Assembly: GCF_000204055.1 (NCBI RefSeq)
Contig: NW_006768773.1
Coordinates: 1,395,879-1,459,878 of the forward strand
Origin: Melampsora larici-populina 98AG31
Lineage: Eukaryota > Basidiomycota > Pucciniomycetes > Pucciniales > Melampsoraceae
DNA: 64,000 bases
Reading direction: 5' to 3'
Shown piece after piece: positions 22,318 to 33,972 of this stretch; the stretch's first letter is position 1; each line of letters begins with the position of its first letter. The notes below the pieces were generated by a model. The model worked only from the letters and a program-made list of their open reading frames with translations. It made no database searches and had not been told where the DNA came from. The position numbers and the translations under genes are program-made.

Positions 22318-24326
22318 TTATCTCTACCAACACGTGAATGGTGGGAAACCATCAAAGGCAGCAAAGACCTCTGGACGCTCTCGAAACTGCCAGTATCAAT
22401 TACGCTCTTCGACACTAAATCCGCTTTGTGGGGTGTGCGAGATACCAATAACGTGCCTTTTGTCAAAAGACTTCAAGAAATGCATTGGGATGTGTCAGTT
22501 TCCAATGAACAAGTTGCAGAGCTATTCGACGAGTTGAACACACACTTTGGAGATCGGTTATTTAATCCATTCCTCCGTTTAAAAGGTTTGCTTTTTCCAT
22601 GTCCCGAGCTTGTGATATCTTTATGCTGACTTGATACCTGACTGTTTTCAGGATTTGATGGTCATCGAAACACCCCGGTCGAAGTGTTACATGTAATCTT
22701 ATTAGGTGTTGCCAAATACCTGTTACGCCATCAAATGCAGTCTGCAACTGCCTCCGAAAAGAAAAATATCTGCGGTCGTTGGAGGTCTTTCAACAAATCC
22801 GGCCTAAACATCCCAAACATCCAACCCAAGACGATGATCCAACACTGCCTCAGTCTTACTGGCAAAGAATTTCGAGTGGTACTTCAATGTGCACCTTTTA
22901 TTTTTTTTGAATGCTGTGATTTATCAGAAGACGAACGTGCAGCATGGACTGCACTCTCTAATCTGGCACCATACATCTTCCAGACTGAGATTAACGACAT
23001 GGAGGCATACATCGTGGAACTTGATCGACTTATTCAAATTTTTTTAAATTCCATAGTTCAACTCTTGGCTCAGTGGTGCAATAAGCCCAAATTTCACATG
23101 TTAATTCATCTCTGTGACTCTATCCGGACTTATGGGCCTGCGGTTCTTTTTGCTACATAAAACTTTGAAGGCTATAATGGAAATACAAGGCACTCGTCGA
23201 TAATGTCAAATCATCTAATTCCGAGTAAGGATATTGCAACTTCCTTCAATAATCATCAACTTATGCGAGTAGTAACTGCAGCAAGAGTTTATGACTATAA
23301 GCAACAAACTTATTTACAAGCAAGCCAAAAAATTCAAGATATATTTTGTAATAATCGATTATTTCAGAAAGCTTTAGGTTACAATTCATTGTGGGATCAA
23401 CACGTGCAAATAAAGATAGGAAGTGAGGAAATTGACTTTCATTATATCTTGAAATGTATTGAATTGAGATTTTTTTTGATCTAGGGCTTCAAAAAATACA
23501 ACCGGATGATCCACAAAACATGATACCAACAAGGATATGTGATTCCTTTGCAGCCGAAGATTGGAAAGTTATTGAGGATATTAAATTGAAAGATGGACAA
23601 AAGGTATCTGCTGGTGTTTTTGTGTCAGTCGATAATGCTCACACGGAAACTGGAAGAAGAATTGCACGTGTCAAAAGGATTTGGGGTGTTGGCGGACGCA
23701 CTTTATCACACACCAAGATTGAGGCGGTTGATTGCCAATTGGGTGATGTAAACAAGTTTTATAACATGCGGGAAATCCAGGAAACAAATCGGCCTGTGTG
23801 GATTAACATTACAGTTAGTATAATTTCAATTCTAAACACTGGTTCTACAACTAACAATGTGTTGAACGTCCAGGACGTTAAAGCAGTCTTGAACGTTCAA
23901 CACAATCGCCATGGAGGTCGGTGCAGCGTTCAAAAAACACGGTCAGTAATTGTCGAACGGCGTATATCAAAGAACTTGGATTACGAAGTGGTACATATTC
24001 AAACGGGTGATTTCATATTGAATTCAGGCGCCTTTTATAATGCTGAACTTCACCGTGGATGGGCTGAGATCCCCCACAAGGAGGTAACTCCTGAAGATTG
24101 GATTTCATCTGTGAAAAAAGGAATCAACAATTGGAAGGAAGCACTCAAGAAGAAAGACGAAATAAAAGAAAAGAAACGTCAAAAAGAGATTGAGAAAGCG
24201 CTAGCTGGACAAACAGGTATCCCAGCTGCTAAAAAAAGGAAGATCACAAAACCAAAGCAGTCACAGTTGCAGACGCAGGATAATGATGATGGGCCGGTGG
24301 CTGGGCCATCATCATTCAATTTGTGA

Positions 24327-24704
24327 ATGGTATCTCGATTTTGTATTTATCTTTTCTTATCAATTTTTTACATTTCTGCACGATAATTTATATACTACCT
24401 TGAAATTACAACATGTCCATGTATCTTACCTTTATTACTCATACGGTCTTTGCAAAGGTTTGTTGAGTTCAAAACACCAAAAGAATGCGAGAGGAGTGAG
24501 TGATGTGTGTCGGTATTTTTCGGTGGGGACCGTATTGAGGTTTCACATCCAGATTTCACAGAAACCAGCTGCTTTCACAGGTCTCCTTCTTGACCATTCA
24601 CTTCCTCTCACCTTCTCAGTCATCATACCCTCTTGACCGTTCACTTCCTCTCACCTGTTCATATTCTCATATCTTCCCACTGCACTCACTTTACTTCCAG
24701 AAAC
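24327..24704. other. Spacer and promoter region
   Basis: A 378-bp spacer between the Tnp2-like gene and the next gene. It holds C+T-rich repeats of CTCACCTTCTCA-like words just upstream of the ATG at 24705, as is common in fungal leaders. No gene seen. Confidence 0.4.
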
Positions 24705-26237
24705 ATGTCTCGGGTCGCTCGATACCAACCGTATGCTCGTCCTCCCGCAAAAGCAAGTACACAGGCCAGCCCCGAAGAAGTTCAACAGGTGTCTCGTCCG
24801 ACAATGGGTCGACGTCTGCAGAGTCAAGCAGGTCAAGATCCTCCAGCAGCCCAGCCTTCTCGTGTTACCCCAGCATCTTCTCAAAAACCAGCTTCTTCCA
24901 TGCACTTACCGCCGCTATACTGACTGTCCGTCAAGACATGATGTCAAATCACGAGAAGATCTTTAGCAAGATTGAAGAGATCAATGAACGCATCTCGACT
25001 GCCCTTTCCTCCAGTGGAGGTGGCTGGGATGAATCATCCGAACTGAAAGCAAGTTTTTCCGTTGACGTGTTCTTCTTTTATTTCTTCTTTCATCTTCAAC
25101 CACCTCTGACACATCTTTCTTTTTGCATAGCAATGTGTCAAATCTCTATCCGTTCAGTGTATCATGGATGGTGATGTACAAGCGTATACTGCCACCAGTA
25201 ACAGAGAAGGTGATGAGGACAACCTTCCATTATGCTTACATGCTAAGGTGATGCATGTGAGTTGGTATATTTCTGATTCGACTGTATCTTCTTATTTCAA
25301 CCATTTGCTGAGCTCTTTGATAGAGTGCTATTCTATCCAATCCTACCGAGTGGAAAAAACGACTTCTTCCAGCCGGTTATGGAAAAAACCCAAATCCTAA
25401 AGCCACCAAAGCCATGCAGAAGCTTTTGAGTAATATTTTAAAGCAGACCCGAAAGGAATTTGAAACTATTGTACTTCCTTTCCATTCCATTCTTGCTTGA
25501 CAAATTCCTGGCTGCTGACAAACTATCCAGCTTCTCAGCGAGATTCACCTCCCACAACGAGTCAAATCTTCAGACTGTAGTGGCAACGTCCCAAACATCA
25601 ACACCATAATTGTCAAAGTGAGTTGATCTTGTTGGTTCATCCATTGACAGTCTCACAGGCTTCGACTGACAATCTTTGAGACCAACAGCTTCACGAGAAG
25701 GAAAAAAGTCAGATTGGTGGCCGAGTGCAAGTTCGTGAAGAGATACTCCGAAATGTGCAACACCTTTGCAAAACCCGATATGCTTACCTGGTATGACTTC
25801 GTAACTTACTAATCTGGACATAAATCTTATTCTGATTATTCTGATCTGTGGTGTTCTATTTGTTAGAGAATGCAAGCTGTTCATTGGGGAGTGAAGAGTT
25901 CCGAATACGGTAGTCAATCGTATTGGAGTGTCGTGGATCAAAAGCTAGAGTCTTTACGTGGTCAGTCAACACGATATCGATATGTGTACGTATTCTTCAT
26001 TCATACCATGAATTCATTTACAATATGAACTGACTTGGTTTATTTCATAGTTTCTTTGTCTTGGTCATGTACGATGACTATGATCGCTTCAACGGGAAAC
26101 ATAACTTTGACTACCTCACAAAGAAGAAAATCGATTTTTCCTTACCATCTGAAGAGCGTATTCAAGAGGAGATCAACACAATGGAACTTAAGTTTGGGGA
26201 TGATATGGGCGAAGATGAGGTGCTCCACAAAAATTAG
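24705..26237 (+). CDS. Hypothetical rust multicopy protein, multi-exon
   Basis: I start the gene at ATG 24705. Its first part is Ser/Pro/Gln-rich and two frames overlap there, so the first splice or a small indel is unresolved. Later exons are clear: a helical segment ending WDESSELK (to about 25047), then about 25132-25247, a segment holding LLSNILKQTRKEFETI, about 25510-25618, about 25692-25789, 25866-25985 and 26051-26237. The last three read CKTRYAYL, then a block around WGVKSSEYGSQSYWSVVDQK and RGQSTRYRY, then MYDDYDRFNGKHNFDYLTKK, and end in an acidic tail. I recall this pattern only from uncharacterised rust proteins. No catalytic motif or membrane segment is evident. Possibly transposon-associated, since it is flanked by elements on both sides. 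Confidence 0.45.
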
Positions 26238-26474
26238 GATGCGCCTGAGGAAACTACAATAAGTGGAAGAGAAGTTTCTTTTTTTGTTTCATATCATTAC
26301 ATTTTTATGTTTGTTATCTTTTTCTCATCTATCACCTATTTGTGTAAATGCAGAGATCGTCCAGAATATCCAACAGCATCTTTTATCACAAATATTTCCG
26401 CCTAGTTCCATACTTTCATTATCGTATCTTAATTCCATTTGTATTTTTCTCTATTGGGTACACTATTAATATAT

Positions 26475-27499
26475 GGACAGCACTATTTGGCGACCGCTTT
26501 TTTCGACCCGATGCCCGGTGGTTTTTGGGTACATATCCGTGGTTTTCTCGCAAACCCGGACCTGACTCTGCCAAATTTGGCCGCAGCCGCAGCAAATCCG
26601 GGCATCAAATAACTTCCCAGCTTCAACATTGGAAATAGGGCACTTCATCATGGGAAACCGGGCTATCACATCACCTCCGATCACATTCAAACCGGGCTAC
26701 CACCTCATTGCGCACTTCAACCCTCTCCTAACACTTTGCAAAACTGTTGATAACTCGCTGGCAAACTAACTGACAATCCACGACTATATTGTTGGATCCG
26801 CGGACATCAACCTGTAATACATTTTTCTCTTATCACACCTTACCCGATGAGAACAATCAAGATCCGATTGTACTAGCTTTTATCAACAAAATCATTTCAT
26901 GAGCTTGGGATTCAAAGAATCTCAATCTCTGACATTTCCGGAAGTTTTTGGCAAGCACCGTTACGCAGCAATGATTGATAGCACCAAGATACTGACTTGG
27001 ATCGAGAGAAATCAAGATCAATTGCATAGGTGGATCAATGAACAAAAATGATCATGTTTTTTTGTGTGATTTTCATCTTTGTATCAATGATTGATTTGTT
27101 CTTGTGTGTGTAAATTTTCTCACATTTCTGACCCTAATACTCTATCACACTTGTCACTCGTTTGTTTTATCTTCGCTTTTTTTGTTTGTTTGTTTTTGAG
27201 ATCAAATAAAAAAACGATCGATCTGTTGTATCTGATAAAGGGATCTTGTGAGTGAGCCAGTCAAGGTGTCAGTCAAGGGTTGAGAAAGGGAGTCACTCGG
27301 TGATTGACTTCATCAATTGACTAGTGAGCTCTTGTGAGCAAGAAAATCAGTCAATTCATTTGGTCAAACACAATGTTTGCTGAGCCGGCGCAATTTCAAA
27401 TCAAACCGGGCAATGTTTGAATCAAATAGGGCGATGAATACAAATTACCCGAACTCCGGGCATCGGGTCAAAAAAAGCGGTTGCCAAATAGTGCCGTCC
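26475..27499. mobile_element. Non-autonomous Mutator-like element, 1,025 bp, 9-bp target duplication
   Basis: Terminal inverted repeats begin GGACAGCACTATTTGGC on the left and GGACGGCACTATTTGGC (as reverse complement) on the right. They match for about 44 bp with a few differences, including the block GACCCGATGCCCGG. Both ends are flanked by TTAATATAT (26466-26474 and 27500-27508). A 9-bp duplication is characteristic of Mutator-like transposases. The interior is non-coding and contains several CCGGGC words, for example around 26665-26700 and 27400. The element lies 237 bp downstream of the preceding gene's stop codon. Confidence 0.82.
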
Positions 27500-27749
27500 T
27501 TAATATATATGTAGCAATTAGACTTATCATGTGCAATCCAATTAGTGTTATACTTCTCAATACCATTTTGCTAATTATTAGAGACAGTCAATGTGAGATC
27601 TGAGGCCGGATTCTGTAATCCAAAAAAAAAGCCTGGCGCCACTTTTCATCTGAGAAACGGAAAAAAACCTGTTTAACAGCCGGATTTGAACCGCATATGC
27701 AAGGAACGTTGTGGAAACAACGGGCTGGAGGTGTTTGAGAAACGTTCAC

Positions 27750-28130
27750 TGCAGACATTATTTGGGTTCCCCAAGTGGGCAGGGAAAAATGATTGGGAGT
27801 ATGATTTGTCATAAAATGGTCTATCACTCCACACCTGAGCCATAACACCCACACTACATATGTGTAGCAGGCTCAGTGAATATGTGGTTATCATGTACAT
27901 ACAGTTCTGCTCAGTTATCTGCTCATCAGGACAAGTTATTCATATGTAATACATGCTGTAACTTCTTTCAGATTGAAAAAAGCTTCCAAAAGATTGACTA
28001 CATACACTGACTCAATGTTTTGGTGTGATCTCATCAACTCAACTGCATGTAACACACTTTCTGTTACTAAGACATAGCTTCAACAATATTGCCTGAGCAG
28101 CTACAGAATTATATGTAGTGAATTTTTGGG
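27750..28130. repeat. Dispersed repeat, left inverted copy
   Basis: This segment is the reverse complement of 35,160-35,925 apart from point changes and a 386-bp insertion in the right copy. Shared landmarks include GTAGTGTGGGT, TGTACATGATAACCAC and a block around TTGACTACATACACTGA. Read in one frame the block encodes a peptide with RLTTYTD and ACNTL, suggesting it comes from a former coding element. The two copies lie about 7 kb apart in opposite orientation. Confidence 0.7.
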
Positions 28131-28194
28131 AAAAAAATTTCAAAGTCAAAAAAGTTACATGTGGTATAACATGTGATTTATTTATTCTGATGGG

Positions 28195-28365
28195 CAAAAA
28201 ACTGAGCAGACCTGTATGTACATGATAGACAACTATTGACTTAGCTTGCTGCACATATGTAGTGTGGGTGAAATGGCCCAGGTGTGCAGTATTAGATTCT
28301 TTTATGAAAAACTGTACTATTAATCATTTTCCTCTGCCAAATTGGGGAAGTTGAATGATGTTTAC
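28195..28365. repeat. Third partial copy of the 27,750-27,927 repeat
   Basis: It is similar to the first 175 bp of the repeat above but in the opposite orientation, sharing TGTATGTACATGATA and CACATATGTAGTGTGGGT. It makes a local inverted pair with 27,750-27,927 around a spacer of about 270 bp. It is more diverged than the other two copies. Confidence 0.6.
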
Positions 28366-28391
28366 AGTGGTTTGGCACCAACCCAAGGAAA

Positions 28392-28430
28392 TCGGTTTTT
28401 TAACCGAAGTGCGCCCATGGTTAAAAAACC
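28392..28430. repeat. Hairpin with 13-bp arms
   Basis: CGGTTTTTTAACC and its reverse complement GGTTAAAAAACCG are separated by 13 bases. It lies immediately before the OTU-like fragment. It could be a terminus of the element that carried that gene. Confidence 0.55.
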
Positions 28431-28433
28431 GTT

Positions 28434-29123
28434 TTGATGGGTTCGTGGTGTAGCGCTCTGGGCAAAACTCCTGAAATTAAGTTCTTGAAACAACTGCCTC
28501 GGGTAGTTCAGCCTTTCATCAAGTCCGTTTTTGATCCTCCGGCGTTTGGAAAGTGTGGATACTACGCTATTGCCAAAGCACTTGCTTGTTACAATGAGGA
28601 CTCATATGTCCTTGTCCGTCGCCATCTGCATGATGAACTGCAAAAACACCGGGAAATCCATGAGGAACTGATCTCTACTCTGCCTGGAATGAAGCCTTGT
28701 GGAATGAAGACTCGCCGTGCAGCCACTGGGCCTTATGCCGCCACCGAAATCATTGATGACTTGCTTCACCGGCTTGGACCCCAGCAGGCCAAATGTAGTG
28801 AGGTATACTGGATGCTTATGCCTTACTTAGGCTACGTTATTGCCAGTGCATACGAGTGCCCGGTGATCCTGTTCAATCCAGTCAATTCCAACTGTTATTC
28901 ATTCTTTCCATATTGAACTCAACCTAACAAGAATGAACCTGTCATTCTTGCATTTGTCAACGGAGAACATTTCGTCGCTTTGAAGGCTGGTAAAAATCAA
29001 ATTCCTGTTCCAGCAATCTTTGGGGACTCCCTCTCGCCCAGCATCACCAAGACTCTTATTCCAGATTGGATTAGCAAGTATCAAGTCCAAATGGACCTAT
29101 GGGCTAATCGAGATGACAAGTAG
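28434..29123 (+). pseudogene. OTU-like cysteine protease fragment with in-frame stop
   Basis: The frame reads a protein with GKCGYYAIAKAL at residues 39-50, resembling the catalytic Cys block of OTU proteases. After TGA at 28914-28916 it continues open for 69 codons with NGEHFVAL, resembling the catalytic His block. OTU domains remove ubiquitin in host proteins. In fungi and plants they also occur as the C-terminal part of Mutator-like transposon products, and I think this copy is of that kind given its surroundings. There is no clear start upstream and the frame is broken once, so it is probably not functional. The TGA could lie inside a missed intron, but no good donor and acceptor pair surrounds it. 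Confidence 0.5.
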
Positions 29124-29841
29124 CTTTTTACATGTGTTTATTGTGTCTGTTTTTTCTTCTTTTTTATTTGTCTACTTGTTTCTTGGTTGTGTTCTTCACC
29201 TTCCTCTGATATCTATACACGACTCTCTTTGTATGGTGACTTTGCCCCTATGCTATGCCCCCTGTGCGTTTTACTATTTTACATGCCTCTTCCTGTCTTT
29301 GGGAGGAGATCTTGTCTTATGCCAATCTTGTGATCTGTGATCTTGTCTTATGCCCTCCTATGTATTGCACGTGTCTCATGTCTCTTTTGAGATTGGACAT
29401 TTGTCTCATTTATGTAGCGAGCGAGATGAGCCCAAGCAAGCAAATACAAAAACAAATGGAAATTTGAATGGTCTGATTCATTTTCTTTACTTGTAAATTA
29501 CATCAATTGAGAATTGAGAAACACATCAACACATCTATCCATACGATACAAACGAAGAAGAAGACAACTTCTCGAAAACTTGAGAAAGTTGTGATTGATA
29601 CATAGCCCCTTTTAGTAGCCCCTTTGTTCAAATGGGACTACTGAAAGGGTCGTCGCCCCCTGTCGGGTCCGAAAGGGGGCGCCGGATACTTCTTGAGGGG
29701 GCAAGGGATAGTGGGATCCTAGAAATATATAATAAACAAAACAGAAATCAAAAGAAATGATGAGTACAAGACTAGGAGTTGGAGACAAGTAAACACTAGA
29801 AAAAACAATGAACATTATGAAACAATAGAGCAAAGTAAAAG
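29124..29841. other. T-rich spacer followed by a G+C-rich patch
   Basis: The first 330 bp are T-rich with no supported gene. At 29,600-29,700 there is a G+C-rich stretch with inverted words (GTAGCCCCTTT and its near complement GGGACTACTGAAAGGG, then CGCCCCC and GGGGGCG). That suggests a small structured insertion, but no element borders were found. Confidence 0.35.
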
Positions 29842-29930
29842 AGTGGAGCTGAGAATAGGGGAAAGGCCCAAGTGATGGAAAAAGAGAAGTGTGAAGTAGA
29901 TAAAATCACACTGTCAAAAGGGTTTGGGGT
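29842..29930. repeat. Direct repeat of 37,230-37,320
   Basis: About 85 bp share GTGGAGCTG/GATGGAGCTG, CCAAGTGATGGAAA, AGTGTGAAG and ACTGTCAAAAG/ATTGTCAAAAG in the same order and spacing as 37,230-37,320, which lies just upstream of the lipid kinase gene. Identity is high by eye but with several changes. The two copies flank the whole transposon-rich block. Confidence 0.55.
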
Positions 29931-30555
29931 TAAGTAAAAAAGTGATTGAATTTGATGGAGGTCAATTACAGCTAATCCTAGAAAGATTGGAGTCAGACCT
30001 TTTGCTTTTTGCCATGTTGTGTGTTAACTTTGCATTTGATTTTGTAAATCCACAAAAAGATTTGATAAAATCCTTTGATTGGTTGGATTTGTATTTCACA
30101 GTTTGCATCTTGTAGTAAACCATGATTCTTGAAGAAAAATGCCAATTGGTCTGGGTTAACCAGTGATCACACATCCGGCTTTTACACTACCTATGCAAGC
30201 CTGTATTGGCTGTATTTGGAGGAAAAACAATTGCAACCATGACACAAATTTTGAGAACAGCTGTATGTACAAATGAAAGATAAACATCACAATAGCCTTA
30301 TTCAAACCTAACCCATTTACACAAAAACCTGGTACACCCAGTTGACTTTTTGGCTTGAAGCTGCCAAGAGCTGTCATGAATAGATACAGTAGATTTCATA
30401 AAGGTTGAAATCGAGAAGTTTTCGAAATCAACAGATGGTCCGTGCGCCTGGCAGTAAAGTTGTGACAGGTGTCAAACTTACCTGCCAGATCAAACAAAAT
30501 ACATATGGTGAGATCATAAACTGACGACCAATGACTTTGAGCCCCCTATTCTTTT

Positions 30556-30640
30556 CATCCTCTGGTAGTGTAGCGGTAGAGCAACACACCTTGCCCATTG
30601 CAAGGTTGAGATTGTGTGGTCAAGTCCCTGGCTCCCTTTT
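30556..30640 (+). other. tRNA-derived sequence inside the outer element
   Basis: The segment GTAGTGTAGCGGTAGAGCA resembles a tRNA D-arm region. It is followed by a 5-bp stem CCTTG/CAAGG around a 7-base loop and then GGTCAAGTCCC, which is a degraded B box, and finally a T run. The T-arm does not pair well and position 33 of the loop is not T, so it is not a working tRNA. It looks like the head of a SINE or an old tRNA pseudogene. Confidence 0.3.
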
Positions 30641-31310
30641 TATTCACACTTTGCAGATTTTTTTTTGTCAAGATCACTAACAATTTTAATGGAGACAAAA
30701 AACATTGCAACACCAAGTGTTACTATGCTAACTGTTTTGTTTCATCACATCAGACAAACATCAAAATAAACGTACAAAAAGAATGGCAAAAATACCAAAA
30801 TTCAGGCTTGAACCAAAGACCAGAGATTAGCACCATAACCTCAAAGTGTTAGGGCCCGTTTGGCTGTTTTTCCCAAAAGTCGTTACACAAAAGCGACTTT
30901 TCATTTTGCCCCGTTTGCAAGGGGCAAAATGAAAAGCTGGTTTTTGGCTTTTTGCATTTACCAAACAGTTGACCAAAAAGGTCAACGAAAGATCATTTTG
31001 ATCATCGTTGACCTTTTGAACACCATTCAACTGTTCGGTAAAGATGGTTTGACACGACTTTTCAAATCAAAAATTGACAATCGAACAAACCATCTTAAAA
31101 ACCTTTGATCACATCAACCACCACATTCATCCACCTCATCCCAACTTGAGCCGAAACGCTCCTCGCTCGTCTACGCAATCAAAACGTAAAAACTTGCTCA
31201 AGCTATTTTGCCATATCAAGTCATTTTTTAACATTTCAATCACTAAAAAAAGAGCCAGTCACTATTACATTTGTATCAGCATGTATATTTACAAATGTAT
31301 TTAATGATAT

Positions 31311-31460
31311 TGTATATAAAGGTTTAATTTTTTTTATTTGAGATTGTACAGTCACTGAATTGTTATATGAAGGTTTAATATTTTTTATTTAAGATCAGAA
31401 CAAAAATTTTATGTAAAGGTTTAATGATTTTTTACTTAAGATCAGACAGTCACTATAATT
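31311..31460. repeat. Minisatellite of about three 50-bp units
   Basis: Three imperfect units each hold ATRAAGGTTTAAT, a T run, ATTTRAGAT or ACTTAAGAT and, in units one and three, ACAGTCACT. They lie downstream of the Myb gene within the Harbinger-type element. Unit lengths are about 50 bp. Confidence 0.65.
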
Positions 31461-31582
31461 TTAATTGAAGTTGTTAACAAAAACTTGTATATTTTAAGAT
31501 TAATCTTGAAGGTAGATGATGGATAAAGAAAAGAATAGTTACAATTAGTAAGTGTGCATTGAATAAATGATACAAAATGAAT

Positions 31583-32996
31583 CTACTTACTTTTTTTGTT
31601 GAGGATGTATTGGAGCCAACCATCACGCTCACGAGCTGGTGTATTGACATAAGTCTCAGCAATAAGAGGCTTTTCAGCAAACAAATCTAAGGCAACATAG
31701 CGTTGAGTATTTTCAAGTGATGACTTGTAAATTAAGGAAACAGCTGAAGCATGGGTCGAGGGTTTTTCATCTTGGATCTTTTGAGCTGCAGTGTCAATCG
31801 ATGCTGAAGTTGAGGCAAAGGAGGATTGAATATTGGAGCCAAAATCCTTCATATCAGATGACATTCCATCGAGTATTTGGATACCAGAGCGTTTCTTTGA
31901 TTTAACCGGAGCACGAGCAGTTAAAGCTGCCTTAGACTTGCGGTGTCGCTTTGCCGCTGGAGGTTCATCTGAGTCCGAGTCGTCCTTAGGCTTGAAAGCA
32001 ACATCCATTGATTCAGATGCGTCAGAAGGATGAGATTCAGGTGGAGGAGAAGAAAATCCATGATCAAAAGGATCATTGGCTTGGTCAGCAAAAGGGGAAG
32101 CTGGACGAGTTCTTTCGATGTTTGGGCTGCTGGAAGTTGAAGCTAGGTTTGGTTTGGTGATAGTTGGGCTGAAATCTAGGTCGGTTTTGACGATCCCACC
32201 TGTGACATACTTGCCTGTATCTTTGTGACCCTCGAGTAGGGTACCAATTGAATCAAACAAGGGAAATGGTCGTCCTCGGCATCGGAGGAGGTCCTTTGCC
32301 CTTTTAGTCTGAAAGAAAGAAACAAATTAGTATATAAAAGGAAATAGAATTTGTGGAAAGGAGAAAGAGAAAATTTTTACATACATCTTTTTCAACAATA
32401 GGTGCCCAGGTCTGATCATCTAGATCTATACATCCATCCTTCCACCCAGCACCACTCAATCCATTCAGATACTTGTAAAGGCTGTATCGTTGAGACAACT
32501 GTAAAAGATAAATGATATCAATATCAATCCAAAAAACGAAGATGAGAAAGAAATACCAACTTACAACATACCAGTGATCCTTGCATGCCTTGATGGTTTT
32601 GGCTGCACTGACTTGAACTAAACCAGTAGTTTTATTTTTTTTTTCCTCACTTCCGGCGAGTGCCTCCACAACCTTAGTCCAAACAGCAGACTTGAAACCA
32701 TGAGCGCTGGTAGTTTTCTCAGGTCCGATTGGTGCGTTGCCAGGTTGACGTTCATCAGTGAGTACTTCAATCATAATTGAATCATCTTCATCATCCCATT
32801 CAGCCTTGAGATTCGATTTTTTTGGCGTCTTGGTGATTGGTGGAGCAGTTGGCGGGTTTGGATTAGTCGATGAGATTGGGGTGATTGGTTCTAAGGTAGT
32901 AGGTGAAGTAGGTGAAAGGTTTTCACCTACTACAGGTCGGGCAGCTCTAGGAGCTTGCTGTCGTGGTTTTTTACTGGGTGTGGCGGCGGTACCCAT
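31583..32996 (-). CDS. Myb/SANT-like DNA-binding protein of a Harbinger-type element
   Basis: Three minus-strand exons, 32996-32565, 32498-32385 and 32308-31583, are joined by phase-0 introns (GTAAGT..CAG and GTATGT..CAG) into 423 residues. A Pro/Ser/Thr-rich start precedes the Myb/SANT-like domain (about 65-182). That domain shows the spaced aromatics AEWDDEDD, AVWTKVVEAL, DHWYV, YKYLNGLSGAGW and DDQTW. A segment FPLFDSIG follows, then a Ser/Asp-rich region with basic clusters (KRHRKSK, KSKKRSG), and a C-terminal helical part. Harbinger transposons code for such a protein beside the nuclease, and the pair co-operate in DNA binding and nuclear entry. Here the nuclease is absent. The frame has no stops or shifts, so it may be functional or recently active. 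Confidence 0.78.
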
Positions 32997-33156
32997 AACG
33001 ATTGCAAATAAAACAAGTTTAAAATCAAATTGAATTAGATCAATAATCGAATTGAATGAAATTGATTCTTGACATGAATTAAATTGAAATAAGTTGAGAA
33101 TAAGAAGATTGAAATAAGTTCTGATAAGTTGATTAATTGAATTGAATCGTTCATAA

Positions 33157-33972
33157 CACTACACAAAATATAATATTTTCTGGGCAGAAAATTAAATTAT
33201 TGATACACAAAAATATTGAGAGGCCAGGAGAAGGGCAAAAAATAAATTAAAATATGCATCTTGTTCCCTGCGGTGAGAGCTTCACTCTCCATATTTTTCC
33301 ATATTTTTACAGTCCGTATTGATAAGTGTACTAACAATAAACCTTCATAATCATCCAATTACAACCTGTAACAAGCACTGAAATTTGGCTCATTAGTGTT
33401 TAGAGAAACTTTTGATTTCTGAAAACACCTATAACTTTGTCAAATCTGCCTCAAAACACTAGATTTTAAGTGCATTAGAAAGCTGAACTCTTCCTCTCAA
33501 ACTTTCATACGATCAAGAACTATGTAGCTAGTATGACAATCATTCTATGGATCTGTATGTACAAACGTATAAAAAAGATGATATCTTTTTTAGCAGACCA
33601 GCACGCTGTGTGGTCCTATTATGAACTATTTGGAGGACAATTCCAGCTTACTAATGCACCCAAAATTGAGCGTTTTGGACCGGAATTGAAAAAGTTATGA
33701 GTATTTTCAGAAATCAAAAGTTTCTCTAAACACTAATGAGCCAAATTTCAGTGCTTGTTACAGGTTGTAATTGGATGATTGTGAAGGTTTATTGTTAGTA
33801 CACTTATCAATGTGGACTGTAAAAATACGGAAAAATATGCAGAGTGAAGTTCTGAATGCAGGGAACAAGATGCATATTTTTATTCATTTTTTGCTCTCCT
33901 CCTGGCCTCTCAATATTTTTGTGTATCAATAATTTAATTTTCTGCCCAGAAAATATTATCTTTCTTGTAGTG
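33157..33972. mobile_element. CACTA-type MITE, 816 bp foldback, TAA target duplication
   Basis: It begins CACTACACAAAATAT and ends in the reverse complement of CACTACAAGAAAGAT. TAA flanks both sides (33154-33156 and 33973-33975). The arms match over more than 300 bp each, so almost the whole element is a hairpin. Shared landmarks include TTTCTGGGCAGAAAATTAAA and the block around GAGCCAAATTTCAGTGCTTG. The 3-bp duplication and CACTA start place it with CACTA elements. It is inserted in the Harbinger-type element about 160 bp upstream of the Myb start codon. Its termini differ from those of the MITE at 20821, so it is another family. Confidence 0.9.

Larger units (their letters stand above)
19005..24326 (+). 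pseudogene. Second Tnp2-like transposase gene, decayed and interrupted
   Basis: The start is ATG 19005, with a CEHC..CLAC zinc pair across the first intron. Exons traced are 19005-19032, 19089-19600, 19671-19901, 19964-20402, 20477-20753, 20808-20820 plus 21582-21815 (one exon split by an insertion), then 22318 onward. Family blocks include the CGHFSEVPLYNPW segment, DDLSGNISKRWNKH, GLPPKLANQEYN, LGDSPMHAEVTST and, near 22660, GFDGHRNTPVEVLHVILLG. A basic tail at the end carries KKRK nuclear-localisation-like runs. Damage: TGA in frame near 20262, TAA in place of a Glu codon at about 23157, a frame problem near 23480, and the 761-bp insertion. Relics with the same blocks occur at 53.3-54.4 kb. 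It is assigned to the same broad transposase class as the gene at 3753 but is a different lineage. No terminal repeats were found. Confidence 0.65.

Noticed and set aside
25570..25941. Minus-strand 123-codon ORF
   Set aside because: It lies opposite several well-defined exons of the plus-strand rust-family gene.
27655..27720. Minus-strand GGTTCAAATCC box followed by a T run, suggesting a tRNA gene
   Set aside because: There is no matching A box and the T-arm and acceptor do not pair. The segment also overlaps a repeat-derived reading frame. Probably chance or a very old SINE.
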